Under the pieces are notes generated by a model, which ran no database searches, was not told the origin of the DNA, and saw only the letters and a list, made by a program, of their open reading frames with translations. 64,000 bases of DNA from an uncultured Verrucomicrobia subdivision 3 bacterium (GTDB lineage: Bacteria; Verrucomicrobiota; Verrucomicrobiia; Limisphaerales; UBA11358), in the NCBI GenBank assembly GCA_903827955.1, contig CAIKKJ010000075.1:32332-96331 (forward strand), in the 5' to 3' direction. The position numbers and the translations under genes are program-made. Below, one piece after another: positions 28,338 through 38,728 of the stretch; within the stretch, counting starts at the first letter, position 1, and the number at the start of each line of letters is the position of its first letter.

Positions 28338-28933
28338 TTCTTCTCCGCAGATTGGCGGCGGATGAATTCCGCGCACAGCGTTTCCATTTCCACGGCGAGC
28401 ACTTCAACCTTTTTTGAAAAATAACTCCAGGCCACCAGCGACGGGATGGAAATCAGCAGGCCGATGAGCGTCGTCCGCAAAATCAAACTGATACCCTGCG
28501 CCAGTTTGGAAGCGTCGTTGATGTTCGTCAAACCCGTCTGCCCGATGTCGCCGAACACCGTCATCATGCCGAAAATGGTTCCGACCAGGCCGAGCAGCGG
28601 CGCGATGCCTACGATGACTTCCAGCACGACCAACCCCTGCTCCAACTTCACGACTTCATGACGCGCGGCTGTTTCCACCGCCGCCTCGGTGTCGGCTTTG
28701 GGCCAGTCACGATGCGCATCGGCAACCCGCAGCAGGCGACCGAGCGACGACGGCTGCGCTTCACAAAGCTGCCGGAGATTTTTCAAATCTTCGTCCGTGC
28801 GGCAAACCGCGACCGCAGCGGCGAGCCGCGCCGGCACGACGCTGCCCCAGCGCAATGTCCACGCGCGCCAGATGATCACACCCAGTCCCGCCACCGAGGT
28901 CAGGCCGAGTAACACATAAACAATTTTATCCAT
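28334..28933 (-). CDS. MotA/TolQ/ExbB proton channel family protein
   Basis: APLLGLVGTIFGMMTVFGDIG...LILRTTLIGLLISIPSLVAWSYFSKKVE. Confidence 0.9.
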   Translation of the reverse strand: MDKIVYVLLGLTSVAGLGVIIWRAWTLRWGSVVPARLAAAVAVCRTDEDLKNLRQLCEAQPSSLGRLLRVADAHRDWPKADTEAAVETAARHEVVKLEQGLVVLEVIVGIAPLLGLVGTIFGMMTVFGDIGQTGLTNINDASKLAQGISLILRTTLIGLLISIPSLVAWSYFSKKVEVLAVEMETLCAEFIRRQSAEKK

Positions 28934-28957
28934 AAATTTTTCGAGTCGCGAACCGGT

Positions 28958-29926
28958 TTAATAATAATAAAACGTAAAGGAAATTTCCCGATAATTCGCA
29001 TTGATCATGCGCTTCATGTCCGCCGGCCATTTGCCGAAAGGCGCAGCATCCTGCACGGCTTCCTCGCAAACGTAGCCGAGCAACTGGCCGACGGTATTCT
29101 CCAAAAATTTCACTTCCATGATTGTGCCGTCAGCCTGCAACTTGAAATGCACGATGACCTTGCCGGTGCGGTCCTCGGCGAAACGATGGCTGTCCAGCAA
29201 ATCATACCAGCGCTGCGTGACCGCCTCGACAATTGCGCGGTCGTAATCACCAAACGCCGTGGATTTCACGTCGAGCGACGACCATTGTAACTGTCGCTTC
29301 ACGCCGCCGTCCTGATGCATCGCCTGGCCGGGCAGCTGTTGCGTCTGCGCCTGTGCCTGTTTCAAAGTGCGCGGCCGCTGTTGCGCCGGTGCTGATTCGG
29401 GTTTGGGCTGGACCGGCTTGCTCAATTTCAAATCGCCCAGGCTCATCGGGTCATGCGGATGCGCTTCCTCTACCGGTTTGGTTTCTGGCGCTGCTTCCGC
29501 CGGCGGCGGGGTAGACGGCTGCAATTTCGGCAGCATCGGCACGTCCTCGGTTTTCGGCACATCCTTCTGCTTGCCGTTCACCTTTGGCTGGCTGGAATTT
29601 TTCTCCGGCTCGGGATTGGCCGCTTGGGAATTTTTGTTGGAATAATATTTCGTCTGCTTCGGCGGCTCCGGCGCGGCGTGGCTCACGTCCACAAAAATCA
29701 ACGGCGGCTCGGCCTCGTGCTTGGCCGCCAGCATGGTGGTATTTTTTTTCTCGGGTTTTTTGAACCATGAGATCGCCTGCAACCGTTTCCACCAGCCAAG
29801 CTTTTTTCCCGCTTCGTAGCCCGACCACGCGCCGAGGTGTAACATCAGCGAAATCAAAAGCGCGACGACCAGCCGGCTGGAGCCAAGCCGGCCGGGACGC
29901 AACGACTGGATTTCAGCGCGAGCCAT
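28958..29926 (-). CDS. TonB-like energy transducer
   Basis: N-terminal TM, Pro-rich linker, C-terminal TonB-like domain GKVIVHFKLQADGTIMEVKFLENT; upstream of exbB/exbD-like genes. Confidence 0.75.
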   Translation of the reverse strand: MARAEIQSLRPGRLGSSRLVVALLISLMLHLGAWSGYEAGKKLGWWKRLQAISWFKKPEKKNTTMLAAKHEAEPPLIFVDVSHAAPEPPKQTKYYSNKNSQAANPEPEKNSSQPKVNGKQKDVPKTEDVPMLPKLQPSTPPPAEAAPETKPVEEAHPHDPMSLGDLKLSKPVQPKPESAPAQQRPRTLKQAQAQTQQLPGQAMHQDGGVKRQLQWSSLDVKSTAFGDYDRAIVEAVTQRWYDLLDSHRFAEDRTGKVIVHFKLQADGTIMEVKFLENTVGQLLGYVCEEAVQDAAPFGKWPADMKRMINANYREISFTFYYY

Positions 29927-30026
29927 GAACGGAAATTTTGCCTCATGGACGCGTCTCCGGCAACAGCAGGGTTTGACGTCCGTTTTCCCGCCTTGCAGTT
30001 TCACCGCGTTTTGCTTTCATCGCGCC

Positions 30027-30788
30027 ATGCCGAAAGTTCCGCTCGCCCAAATCGTCACACACTGCGATAAAATCCTCCGCACCGCCGAAATCGGCGACTA
30101 CGACGGCGCAGTGAACGGCTTGCAGATGGAAAATTCCGGCCACGTCACGCGTATCGCCGCGACCGTGGATGCCAGCCTCGCCACGGTGAAGCTTGCCATT
30201 GCGGCGCAAGCGGATTTGCTCATTGTGCATCATGGCTTGTTTTGGTCAAAGATGCAGCCACTGACGGGCAAAAAATTTGAGCTGCTGCAATTGCTCGTTG
30301 AAAACAACCTCGCCATTTACAGCTCGCATCTGCCGCTCGACGCACACCCGAGGCTGGGTAACAATGCGCAGCTCGCCGAAGCGCTGGGCTTGAAAAATCT
30401 AAAACCATTTTTCTTCAGCCACGGGCAGAACATCGGGCTAAAAACTTTTGCCAAAATTTCCCGCGCCGAACTGGCCAAAAGGCTAGAACGTGCGACCGGC
30501 GCGAAACCAAAATTGCTTCCCGGTGGAAAAGAAGCCTGCGGGCGCATCGGCATTGTCACCGGCGGCGCGGGCGGCGAGTTGAAACAGGCGGCGGCGGAAG
30601 GCGTGGACACCTTCATCACCGGCGAAGGCCCGCACTGGACTTATGCGCTTGCCGAAGAACTGGGCGTGAATGTTTTTTACGCCGGCCATTACGCCACGGA
30701 AACATTTGGCGTGAAGGCACTGGCGGCGGAGCTGGCCAAAAAATTCCGTGTGCCGTGGGAATTTCTCGACCACCCGACGGGGTTATAG
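30027..30788 (+). CDS. Nif3-like dinuclear metal centre protein
   Basis: AEIGDYDGAVNGLQMENSG; LLIVHHGLFW; SSHLPLDAHP; GHYATETFGVKAL. Confidence 0.9.
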   Translation: MPKVPLAQIVTHCDKILRTAEIGDYDGAVNGLQMENSGHVTRIAATVDASLATVKLAIAAQADLLIVHHGLFWSKMQPLTGKKFELLQLLVENNLAIYSSHLPLDAHPRLGNNAQLAEALGLKNLKPFFFSHGQNIGLKTFAKISRAELAKRLERATGAKPKLLPGGKEACGRIGIVTGGAGGELKQAAAEGVDTFITGEGPHWTYALAEELGVNVFYAGHYATETFGVKALAAELAKKFRVPWEFLDHPTGL

Positions 30789-31760
30789 GTCGGGCTTGAT
30801 CTTCGGATCGCGCGGATTTTTTTTCTGCGCGGCGATACCGTCGCGCACGCCGCGTAAATCTTCACGAAAGACGCGGGCGAGTTCCTTTTTCCCAGTGAGC
30901 GAGTATTGCGCAATCTTGATGTAGAGTTGCACGAAACGGCCGACCTTCATGCAAAACATCAGCGGGTTGCCGGAGTTTTCGTGCATGAGCGCCGCGCCAC
31001 CAAAGCTGTAGGCGTAACGGGTTTTAAATACATCCTCGGTGGTCATGCGGTGATGATTGTGCCGCACCACGGCGCGCGGTTCGTAAATCAGGCAATGGCC
31101 GGAACGCAGCACGCGATAATTGATGTCAATGTCTTCGCCGCTGCGCAACGGCGCGCCGGCACCAAGGCGGTTGTCGAAACCGCCGAGCTGGTCGAGTGCG
31201 AGCTTACGGAACGACATGCTGCTGCCGTGGCCGACATTCCACGGTGCCATGCCTTTTCCCTTCAGATGCTTGGCGAAAACTTTCAGGACATTCCGCAAAA
31301 CTAGGCCAATGCTGAAACGCACTTCGTCCGGCATGAATTCGCGGCGCACTTCGCCCAGATCCTGCCCGGCGACTTCCTCAAACAAATCGGCGGCGGTTTC
31401 ATTGCGATGCGGCACGACCCGGCCGGAGCAGCCCCAGACTTCGGGACGGGAATAATTTTCGACGAGTAACGAAAGCCAGTTGGTCGCGGGCAGGCAGTCG
31501 TCATCGGTGAAGGCGATGATTTCGCCGGTGCAATGCGGCAGTCCGGAATTGCGGGCGAGCGACTGGCCGAGGCGCGGTTCGACAATGTATTTGGCGCGGA
31601 ACTGCTCCGCAATTTTCGCGGATTTTTCTTTTTCCTCGCCATTGCTACTGTCCACGATGACGACTTCAAAATCGGGATAATCCTGTTTGGACAACGCCGC
31701 CAGCACTTCGGCCAGATAGCCGGAATGGTTACGGGTGATGACGATGACGGAGGCGCGCAT
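30783..31760 (-). CDS. Glycosyltransferase family 2
   Basis: MRASVIVITRNHSGYLAEVLAALSKQDYPDFEVVIVDSS...IIAFTDDDCLP. Confidence 0.9.
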   Translation of the reverse strand: MRASVIVITRNHSGYLAEVLAALSKQDYPDFEVVIVDSSNGEEKEKSAKIAEQFRAKYIVEPRLGQSLARNSGLPHCTGEIIAFTDDDCLPATNWLSLLVENYSRPEVWGCSGRVVPHRNETAADLFEEVAGQDLGEVRREFMPDEVRFSIGLVLRNVLKVFAKHLKGKGMAPWNVGHGSSMSFRKLALDQLGGFDNRLGAGAPLRSGEDIDINYRVLRSGHCLIYEPRAVVRHNHHRMTTEDVFKTRYAYSFGGAALMHENSGNPLMFCMKVGRFVQLYIKIAQYSLTGKKELARVFREDLRGVRDGIAAQKKNPRDPKIKPDL

Positions 31761-31764
31761 CGGT

Positions 31765-32796
31765 TCAGACCTGACGTTTTTCAAACTTGGATTCCAGCAG
31801 GCCAACCTTGTCGCGGTGGACGGCGAAAATATTCATCGCCGTGTGCAGCAGCAAACGCTGGGCGGGCTGAAAAGGCACGAGCGCGAGCGTTTCCTTTGGC
31901 TGCGGGTGCGGGTCAAATTCATCGCCCACGAGACAAGGGCCGCCGGCCTGACGCAACCACGCGGCGTGGTAAAAAACGTAGCCCAGTTCTTCGAGCAACT
32001 GGATGGGCCGCATGATTTGGGCGAGGTCTTCGGTGTCGCGTTTATTTTCAAACGCAATCATCGGTTGGTGCTTGGCGATAGTTTTCTTGCCGCCGAGGAA
32101 GACTTCGCTTTCATTGCCTTCGACATCCACCTTCATCACGTCGGGCGGCGGGCCGTCGAACTGGTCGAGCATGGAAGTTTTGATGCCGCCGACGCCGCGA
32201 TTTTCTTTGGTCACCGTGGCACAGCCGCTGTGAATTGAATCCGGCAGGAACATCGAAGCCGTGCCCGCTTCTGCCATCAGCGCAAAATCATGAAGCTGGA
32301 TGCGGTCGCCTAAACCGGCTTGTTGCACCATGCTAGCAATGTCCTGATGCGTGGTGGGGAAAGGTTCAAACGCGTGAATCTTTCCCTGAAAGCCGGGCCG
32401 CGTCGCGGCCATGAGTGAAAACCAACCCCAGTTGCTGCCGATGTCGTAGAACACGCCGTTGTCCGGGATGACGAGATCGAAGAGCGAAGCGACCTGCGGT
32501 TCATAGCCCATCACGTATTGCTTGAAATAGAGGATGGCGTAGGTCGCGTTTTTGGTGTTGTAGGAAATATGTTTCCGCTGGCCGTTGACGGTCAGGTAAA
32601 ACGAGCCCTTCATCGTGAACGGGGAAAATTTCCGGTAGAGCAAAAACGTGAGCAGGTTGTGAGCGCCATACAATCCTTGCTTGCCCTGCGTGCTCCAGCG
32701 GTCGAACGGATAGCGGTAGCAGCGCACAATCCACGGCAGATGGTCGAGTTCAAACGGGTTTCGGCGCGTGATTTCGCGGCACAGGATTTCTTTCAT
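31765..32796 (-). CDS. FkbM family methyltransferase
   Basis: VFYDIGSNWGWFSLMAATR; IHAFEPFPTT; DVMKVDVEGNESEVFLG. Confidence 0.9.
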   Translation of the reverse strand: MKEILCREITRRNPFELDHLPWIVRCYRYPFDRWSTQGKQGLYGAHNLLTFLLYRKFSPFTMKGSFYLTVNGQRKHISYNTKNATYAILYFKQYVMGYEPQVASLFDLVIPDNGVFYDIGSNWGWFSLMAATRPGFQGKIHAFEPFPTTHQDIASMVQQAGLGDRIQLHDFALMAEAGTASMFLPDSIHSGCATVTKENRGVGGIKTSMLDQFDGPPPDVMKVDVEGNESEVFLGGKKTIAKHQPMIAFENKRDTEDLAQIMRPIQLLEELGYVFYHAAWLRQAGGPCLVGDEFDPHPQPKETLALVPFQPAQRLLLHTAMNIFAVHRDKVGLLESKFEKRQV

Positions 32797-32884
32797 CGCG
32801 TTGAGGCTATTGAGAAGTCATCGACGGGCAAGCATTTTTACGCGCTGCCCGCCGCGAAGTTGTTTTTAAAAATCCGGCCTGCGC

Positions 32885-35569
32885 CTATTTTTTTTGCGTC
32901 GCCAAAAAGAGTCCAGCCGCCAGCAACCCCGCCAGCCCGATCGCCACCAGAGTGATGTAAAGCGGCTTGCTGGGCAGGCTGTAATAAAATTCCACCGTGT
33001 GCTGGCCGGGCGCAAGTTGCACGCCGCGCATGAGGAAGTTGCAGCGCAGTAATTCGGCCGACTGTCCGTCCACGGACACGCGCCAACCGGGGTCGAACTT
33101 GTCGTTCAGCAGCAGCACAGCGGGCGCAGCGGCGTTCGCAGTGAAGGTGATGCGCTTCGTCGAATAATTTTTAAACACCACTGTGCCGGGGCTGCTATCG
33201 TTCGTTGAACTGGCGGGCAGATTTTTTGACGGCGTGGAAACGAGCACGGTTTTGGCCGGATCAAAATTCAAGTCGGCGAGCATTTTCAGATTGGCCGCGT
33301 CGTTGGTGCTGACCTGCCAGCTGGAAAATAATTTTGCGCGCGGCAGGGCGCCGGTGAATTCAAACAGCGCGTATCGGCCGTTGTCATTCAGCGTAGCAGT
33401 GAGTTCTTCCAATCGTTGCGGTTGGAGCACGCCGGGCTTGGGCACGATTTCAAAACGCTGGGCGATGCGGAAGCGGTGTTGCACCGGATCAAGCTGCTGG
33501 TTCATCACTTCCAGATAGCCGGCGGGACCGAGCAGATAGCAAGTATTGGACAATTCCCAGCGGCGCGCCATCAACGGAGCGGATTCTGCCGTGCCGCGCG
33601 GTGATAATGCTTCAAGATACATCTTCAAATCCTCCGCCATGCGCGGCATCTGGATGATGTCGAGGCACTGGATGTTGTAATACGGAAAATGATGCTGCAT
33701 CCATTCGATGCGATAAACCTGGTCGAGCAACTCCATGCCTTCCGGCGCGCGAAACGGCAGACCGGCCACGCGTTGTTCCCACGGATTTTTGGTGAGCTGC
33801 GCCACGATGGGATTGAGTGTGCCGACTTCGTATTTCTGTTTGTAATCCCAATGGATGACATACGGCAGATTGGCGCGGCCTAAATCAAACAGTAAAAATC
33901 CGCCGAGACAAATCGTGCCCAACCGCGCGCGCGAACCGCGAAAACCGCCCGCCAGCAATTGCGTGAACAAAACCAGCGCCACCGCCAGCAGCACCACAAA
34001 CCAGCCGGCCTGCGCGATGCTGAAACCGGCAATCTGCCCGGCCATGTCTTCACCCGGAAATCCGCGCTTTTGCAGCCACGCCACAAACGCCGCACGCTGG
34101 CTGGAAAAAATCATCCAGCCAAGGACGCTGGCGGCGAGCGCCGCACCACTGGCAAACACCCAGCGCCGGTCAAATTTATTGGCGCGCGTCCACCAGGCAT
34201 TGAAAGTTCCCGCCGGGGTAGCGGCGTCCAGTTGCCGGCTCAAGGCCTGCAGGCCATACGCAAACAACACCAGCAGCGCCCAACAGAAAAAAATGATAAA
34301 CTTGCACGGGTTACGGATGGTGGAAAAATACGGCAGCTGATACAGCGCGCCATAAAACATTGGCGCAAAACGTCCCCACGATAACAGCAGCGAACCGACC
34401 AGCACCACAATCCAGAACCAGATAATTTTTTTCTGCGATGAGTTGAACGGCGAGTTTTCGCGCCGGAAAGATTGAACCACCGTCCACAACGCAACCAGCA
34501 TCACCAGCACGCCGCAATAATCACCGCCGCCAGTGAACCGCATGAATGACGAAGCCGGCGGCGCACCCTGTTCGCCGCTGTCGTAATAGCGATCCAACAC
34601 CGGATCACGGCCTACGCCACCCCAATAGTTGCCGCCGTCATAAAATTTTGCGACTGCCGGCATCATGTCTTTCGGCGTATCCATTTTGTAGCCGAACAGT
34701 CCGGGCACGATGAGCCCAAGCGTTTCTGTCTTGGGCAGGCTCCATTGCGTGGCCCAGTCCCAATGCGCGGCCTTGGTTTCCGAATCTTGCGCCGTGCCGG
34801 CCACGCCGGTGATGGAATTACCCACGAGTGCCAGCACCGTTTGCAACGCCATGAAGCCGGCGAAAACAGCGATGACCGCAACGTGGCTGATGCCACGGAA
34901 AATTCTGATTGGCATGGTGCCATCGGCTTCGACCAGTGATTTGAAGAAAATAAAACCCGCCACCAGCACACTGCATAACGCGCCGACATCAGCACCTTCA
35001 ACCACATTCATGCCCACGCAAAAACCGGCCAAGACGAGTCGCAAGCAGAAAATTTTCCACGGGGTTTCCTTAGTGTTGGCGATAGCCAGCGCGAGCGCAA
35101 AAAAATTCATGCCAATGGCAATTTCCACCGAGGCAATTCCCCAGCAGGCACCTGCAAAAAACGTAGAATTCAGCACAGCGGCCAACATTCCCATGGTCGC
35201 GGCGAAACTGGTAAATTTGAGTGCGCGCAAAAATGCCCACACACCCAATCCCAGCACAAACAAGGAAACGGGCGCGTAAAATTTGGAATAGCCGACCGGG
35301 CCTATAGACCAATAAAGCAGAGCACGAATGCTAGGCGTATACGTTCCGACGGCAAAACCGACATCGTTTAAGTCATCCCACATTCCGGTCAGCGCCCCCG
35401 GCATCTGTTGCCAATTGACATTTTGCTGACCGAGCGGACCGTCGTTGGAAAAATGAACATAACCCGGTAAAAAACTGCGCCAAAACAACAGGCCGATAAC
35501 GGCCATTAATAACAACGGGGCAAAAAAACGAGCCTGATAACGCGGCAACAGTGAAGGTGTATTTTTCAT
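32885..35569 (-). CDS. YfhO-like multi-spanning membrane protein
   Basis: 894 aa, many TM helices, C-terminal LLNDKFDPGWRVSVDGQSAELLRCNFLMRGVQLAPGQHTVEFYY. Confidence 0.8.
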   Translation of the reverse strand: MKNTPSLLPRYQARFFAPLLLMAVIGLLFWRSFLPGYVHFSNDGPLGQQNVNWQQMPGALTGMWDDLNDVGFAVGTYTPSIRALLYWSIGPVGYSKFYAPVSLFVLGLGVWAFLRALKFTSFAATMGMLAAVLNSTFFAGACWGIASVEIAIGMNFFALALAIANTKETPWKIFCLRLVLAGFCVGMNVVEGADVGALCSVLVAGFIFFKSLVEADGTMPIRIFRGISHVAVIAVFAGFMALQTVLALVGNSITGVAGTAQDSETKAAHWDWATQWSLPKTETLGLIVPGLFGYKMDTPKDMMPAVAKFYDGGNYWGGVGRDPVLDRYYDSGEQGAPPASSFMRFTGGGDYCGVLVMLVALWTVVQSFRRENSPFNSSQKKIIWFWIVVLVGSLLLSWGRFAPMFYGALYQLPYFSTIRNPCKFIIFFCWALLVLFAYGLQALSRQLDAATPAGTFNAWWTRANKFDRRWVFASGAALAASVLGWMIFSSQRAAFVAWLQKRGFPGEDMAGQIAGFSIAQAGWFVVLLAVALVLFTQLLAGGFRGSRARLGTICLGGFLLFDLGRANLPYVIHWDYKQKYEVGTLNPIVAQLTKNPWEQRVAGLPFRAPEGMELLDQVYRIEWMQHHFPYYNIQCLDIIQMPRMAEDLKMYLEALSPRGTAESAPLMARRWELSNTCYLLGPAGYLEVMNQQLDPVQHRFRIAQRFEIVPKPGVLQPQRLEELTATLNDNGRYALFEFTGALPRAKLFSSWQVSTNDAANLKMLADLNFDPAKTVLVSTPSKNLPASSTNDSSPGTVVFKNYSTKRITFTANAAAPAVLLLNDKFDPGWRVSVDGQSAELLRCNFLMRGVQLAPGQHTVEFYYSLPSKPLYITLVAIGLAGLLAAGLFLATQKK

Positions 35570-35743
35570 TTAGTTACGAGCCAATTGACATTCGGCGGCA
35601 GGGTTTGTTCAACCGCGAGCGAACGTTCAGTCTTGGCGCAGACCGGGCGACTGTCAAGAATGTCTCTCGCCCGCAGAGAAAACCAGTGCTTTTGGCCGCG
35701 GTGCAGATTAACATCAACGCCCATAGGGTTTACGTTCTGATTC

Positions 35744-36814
35744 ATGAAAAATATTGTCATGCTGCAGGGGATGGGTAACAACGAGCGCGGTTGGGCGCGG
35801 CTCGTCTCCAAGTTCGGGCGCGTGACGCTGATCCAGCAGGGCCTGATTCAGCATGTCGAGGTTTGGGAGAATGAAACAAAGATTTTCGACGGTCCGGAAA
35901 CCAGCGTTAAGAGCACCCGACAGTTGGATGAAGCCACATTTTCTTCACTGACCATTTTTCGTTCTATTGCGCGTTGCGTGGAAAATGCCAAGGATGGAAA
36001 GATTGATGCGTTGATTGCAGCCAATTACAGCGGCGGGCTGGCGGCGTTGGTTTTGCGATGGTTTGGGCGCACGAAGAAGATTGTGTTGACGGTTTCAGAT
36101 TTTCTGCCACCGCGCGGTTCGCTGGCCGTGCGGCTGCATCGGCGGATTACTGCGGCTTTAACCCGTTTCGTGGCGCGGCGGGTGGACGAGGTTTGGACGG
36201 TTTCGCCCCGGATTCCAACGGCGTTGGTCAACCCTAATAATTACGTTTTCCCGATTTGCTTGGATGACAATCAAGTGTCGGCCGGCACACGAAATGAAAT
36301 CGGATACATCGGATTCCCCTCGCCCGACCACGCGCTTGAAATTCTGTTTGAAATTGCCCGGCGGCATGACCTGCGCCTCAACATTATCGGCCAGTCACCG
36401 TATCTGGAATCCATCAAACATCTGGCACCGCCGACAACCGTTTTTCATGGAACCTTGAGCGACCCAAAAAAGGTGAACGCCATCTTGTCCCGCTGCTTTT
36501 GCGGCTACGCGATTTATCGCAACACCGGCCCGCAGAGTTACAGCTACTACGGAATTCCGTCCAAAACATTTTATTATTTTGCCAGCAACACGCCGGTGGT
36601 GACGACTAACACGGCGCATTTCAGCCCGCGCATCGAAGAATTTGGCGTCGGCCGCGTCGTCGAGCCAACGTCGACAGAAATTGAACAGGCAATTTTGCAG
36701 ATACAAGCGGAGTTTTCCAAATTTTACAAGGCGATTGGCAGTTTTAGAACTGCCTGGAACGTTGACGCGGAAAATTTTCATCGAGAACGGTTCGTTAAAC
36801 TGGGGGTGTTGTAA
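35744..36814 (+). CDS. Glycosyltransferase, GT4-like
   Basis: Rossmann-like C-terminal half EIGYIGFPSPDHALEILFEIARRHDLRLNIIGQSPY...; TGPQSYSYYGIPSKTFYYFASNTPVVTTN. Confidence 0.65.
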   Translation: MKNIVMLQGMGNNERGWARLVSKFGRVTLIQQGLIQHVEVWENETKIFDGPETSVKSTRQLDEATFSSLTIFRSIARCVENAKDGKIDALIAANYSGGLAALVLRWFGRTKKIVLTVSDFLPPRGSLAVRLHRRITAALTRFVARRVDEVWTVSPRIPTALVNPNNYVFPICLDDNQVSAGTRNEIGYIGFPSPDHALEILFEIARRHDLRLNIIGQSPYLESIKHLAPPTTVFHGTLSDPKKVNAILSRCFCGYAIYRNTGPQSYSYYGIPSKTFYYFASNTPVVTTNTAHFSPRIEEFGVGRVVEPTSTEIEQAILQIQAEFSKFYKAIGSFRTAWNVDAENFHRERFVKLGVL

Positions 36815-36879
36815 TTTTGCTTTTCCGGGCAGAAAACTTTTGCTTACCGAGTCGAAATCGGCAAGCCTCTTGATTCAAC

Positions 36880-37818
36880 ATGAAGCCGCTTTGCGACGCC
36901 CTAAAAGACAATTTCACGATTGCGAACCTTGGTTGTATCGGTGATGCCGACTACCGCTTGCCCCGCAGCATTGTCAAAGCCCTGACGGTGGTGGAAGTGG
37001 ATGCCGAAGGTGGTGCCCGCACTCAAAGCGATTACCACCGCAAAATTCAAATCACCGCTCCCATCGCCGGAACGGCGGGCAAAAAACCATTTATTCGCAA
37101 CACCTTTGCCGGCACCTGTTCGCTGCTCCGCCCGCGTCCCGGCAAGGTTGAAGAATTTGCGATGCAGCAGTATTTCAACGAAGTCGCCGCAACCGAGATG
37201 GAATGTGATACCCTGCCTAACTTGCTGAAGCGGGAGAAAGTTTCCGGCCTTGATTTTTTGAAGACTGACGTGGAGGGGCTTGATTCCGCCATCATCCAAA
37301 GCTGCCAAGAATTTTTTGGCAAGACGCTGGCGTTTCAGGCGGAACTGCGATTCGATCCGTTCTACGAAACCGAGCCATGCTTTCATGAAACCGTTTCGCT
37401 ACTCGCCGCGCACGGCTACGAAGTGCTGGACATCATCCACATCGACCGCTGGAAATACGCCACGCCGAACTGGAAATGGCAGCTTGAAGGCCGTGCCGTC
37501 TGGGCGGATTTTTTGTTTGTCCTGAAGCCGGAAAAATTAGCCGCCAACTTTGGCGCAGACGCCCCGCTGGCCGTGGCCAAGCAGATTATCATCGCCGCCA
37601 TGCTGGGGAAAAAAAATTACGGCGAATTCCTTCTTCAAAGGTTCGCTGCCATTTTGCCGGAAGACTGGAAAAAAGAACTGCGCCTCGTGGTCAAACCACG
37701 CGGTTTAAGTTTGAACCAAATCCGGCAGTCGCTTCGTCGCCAATTCATGCCACTGGAATTGTTTCTCAAACACCGTATCAATCGCAGTCGGCACGTTTCC
37801 ATCCGGCTGGGTAATTGA
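36880..37818 (+). CDS. FkbM family methyltransferase
   Basis: MECDTLPNLLKREKVSGLDFLKTDVEGLDSAIIQ. Confidence 0.75.
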   Translation: MKPLCDALKDNFTIANLGCIGDADYRLPRSIVKALTVVEVDAEGGARTQSDYHRKIQITAPIAGTAGKKPFIRNTFAGTCSLLRPRPGKVEEFAMQQYFNEVAATEMECDTLPNLLKREKVSGLDFLKTDVEGLDSAIIQSCQEFFGKTLAFQAELRFDPFYETEPCFHETVSLLAAHGYEVLDIIHIDRWKYATPNWKWQLEGRAVWADFLFVLKPEKLAANFGADAPLAVAKQIIIAAMLGKKNYGEFLLQRFAAILPEDWKKELRLVVKPRGLSLNQIRQSLRRQFMPLELFLKHRINRSRHVSIRLGN

Positions 37819-37941
37819 CGGCGCGTGTTCAGATCAGATACTTAAAAATCGAAATCATACCTTGCACAGACACGGTGAAAATTCAGATTGCATTTGGATT
37901 TTTTGGTTGTCGGTTGTGCTGACAGGGTGATAATTTGACAC

Positions 37942-38652
37942 ATGAAACCTTCGGATTTTCAGAGACAATTCAGCACCGGTGGCGGATATACGCCAGATGA
38001 ACCCAAAGGCCCGCGCATCGAAAAAGTCAGGCGGATCCTCACGGCTTCCTCGGCAAAATCAATTCTCGACATCGGATGTTCGAATGGGGCGATTCTAAAG
38101 CCGCTGGCTGGCACACGCGAATTACACGGCGTGGATATTTCCGATGAATTAGTGCAACGAGCCAACGCCATGGGCATGAAGGCCGTTGTGCATGATGTGG
38201 AAAGCGGCTCACTGCCTTATTCCAAAGACACTTTTGATGCTGTGTTTTGCGGCGAAACTATTGAACATCAGGTGGACACAGACTGGTTGTTATCCGAAAT
38301 CAACCGAGTGCTCAAACCGGGAGGCGTAGTGGTCTTAACATTCCCTAACGTTCGCACGGTTCTGGGTATTCTCATGCTAACCTTCTTCAATATTCCGCCG
38401 ATGTATGCCGCACGATACCGAGCATCACACGTCCGCGACTTCACGCTCAAAACAGTGCGAATGGCATTGGAGAAAAATGGCTTCGCCTGTGAGCAAGCAG
38501 TTGGCACCGCATTCTATCTGCCAAAAATTGGTGAATTTGCTAAAAATTTAGCCGAATGGTTTCCTTCTTGGTCCCACACAACCATCGTCGTGGCGGCAAA
38601 AAAAACAGACGCCGTTTATCCGCCGACAAATTTAACAGATTTGATTTATTAA
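37942..38652 (+). CDS. Class I SAM-dependent methyltransferase
   Basis: SILDIGCSNGAILKPLAGTRELHGVDIS; FDAVFCGETIEHQVDTDWLLSEINRVLKPGGVVVLTFPN. Confidence 0.9.
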   Translation: MKPSDFQRQFSTGGGYTPDEPKGPRIEKVRRILTASSAKSILDIGCSNGAILKPLAGTRELHGVDISDELVQRANAMGMKAVVHDVESGSLPYSKDTFDAVFCGETIEHQVDTDWLLSEINRVLKPGGVVVLTFPNVRTVLGILMLTFFNIPPMYAARYRASHVRDFTLKTVRMALEKNGFACEQAVGTAFYLPKIGEFAKNLAEWFPSWSHTTIVVAAKKTDAVYPPTNLTDLIY

Positions 38653-38728
38653 ACAGTAACTTAAGTATCTGTATCAATAAGGAATGGCATTGACGTCACG
38701 ACCACATTTACACCAGCATTAATTTCTC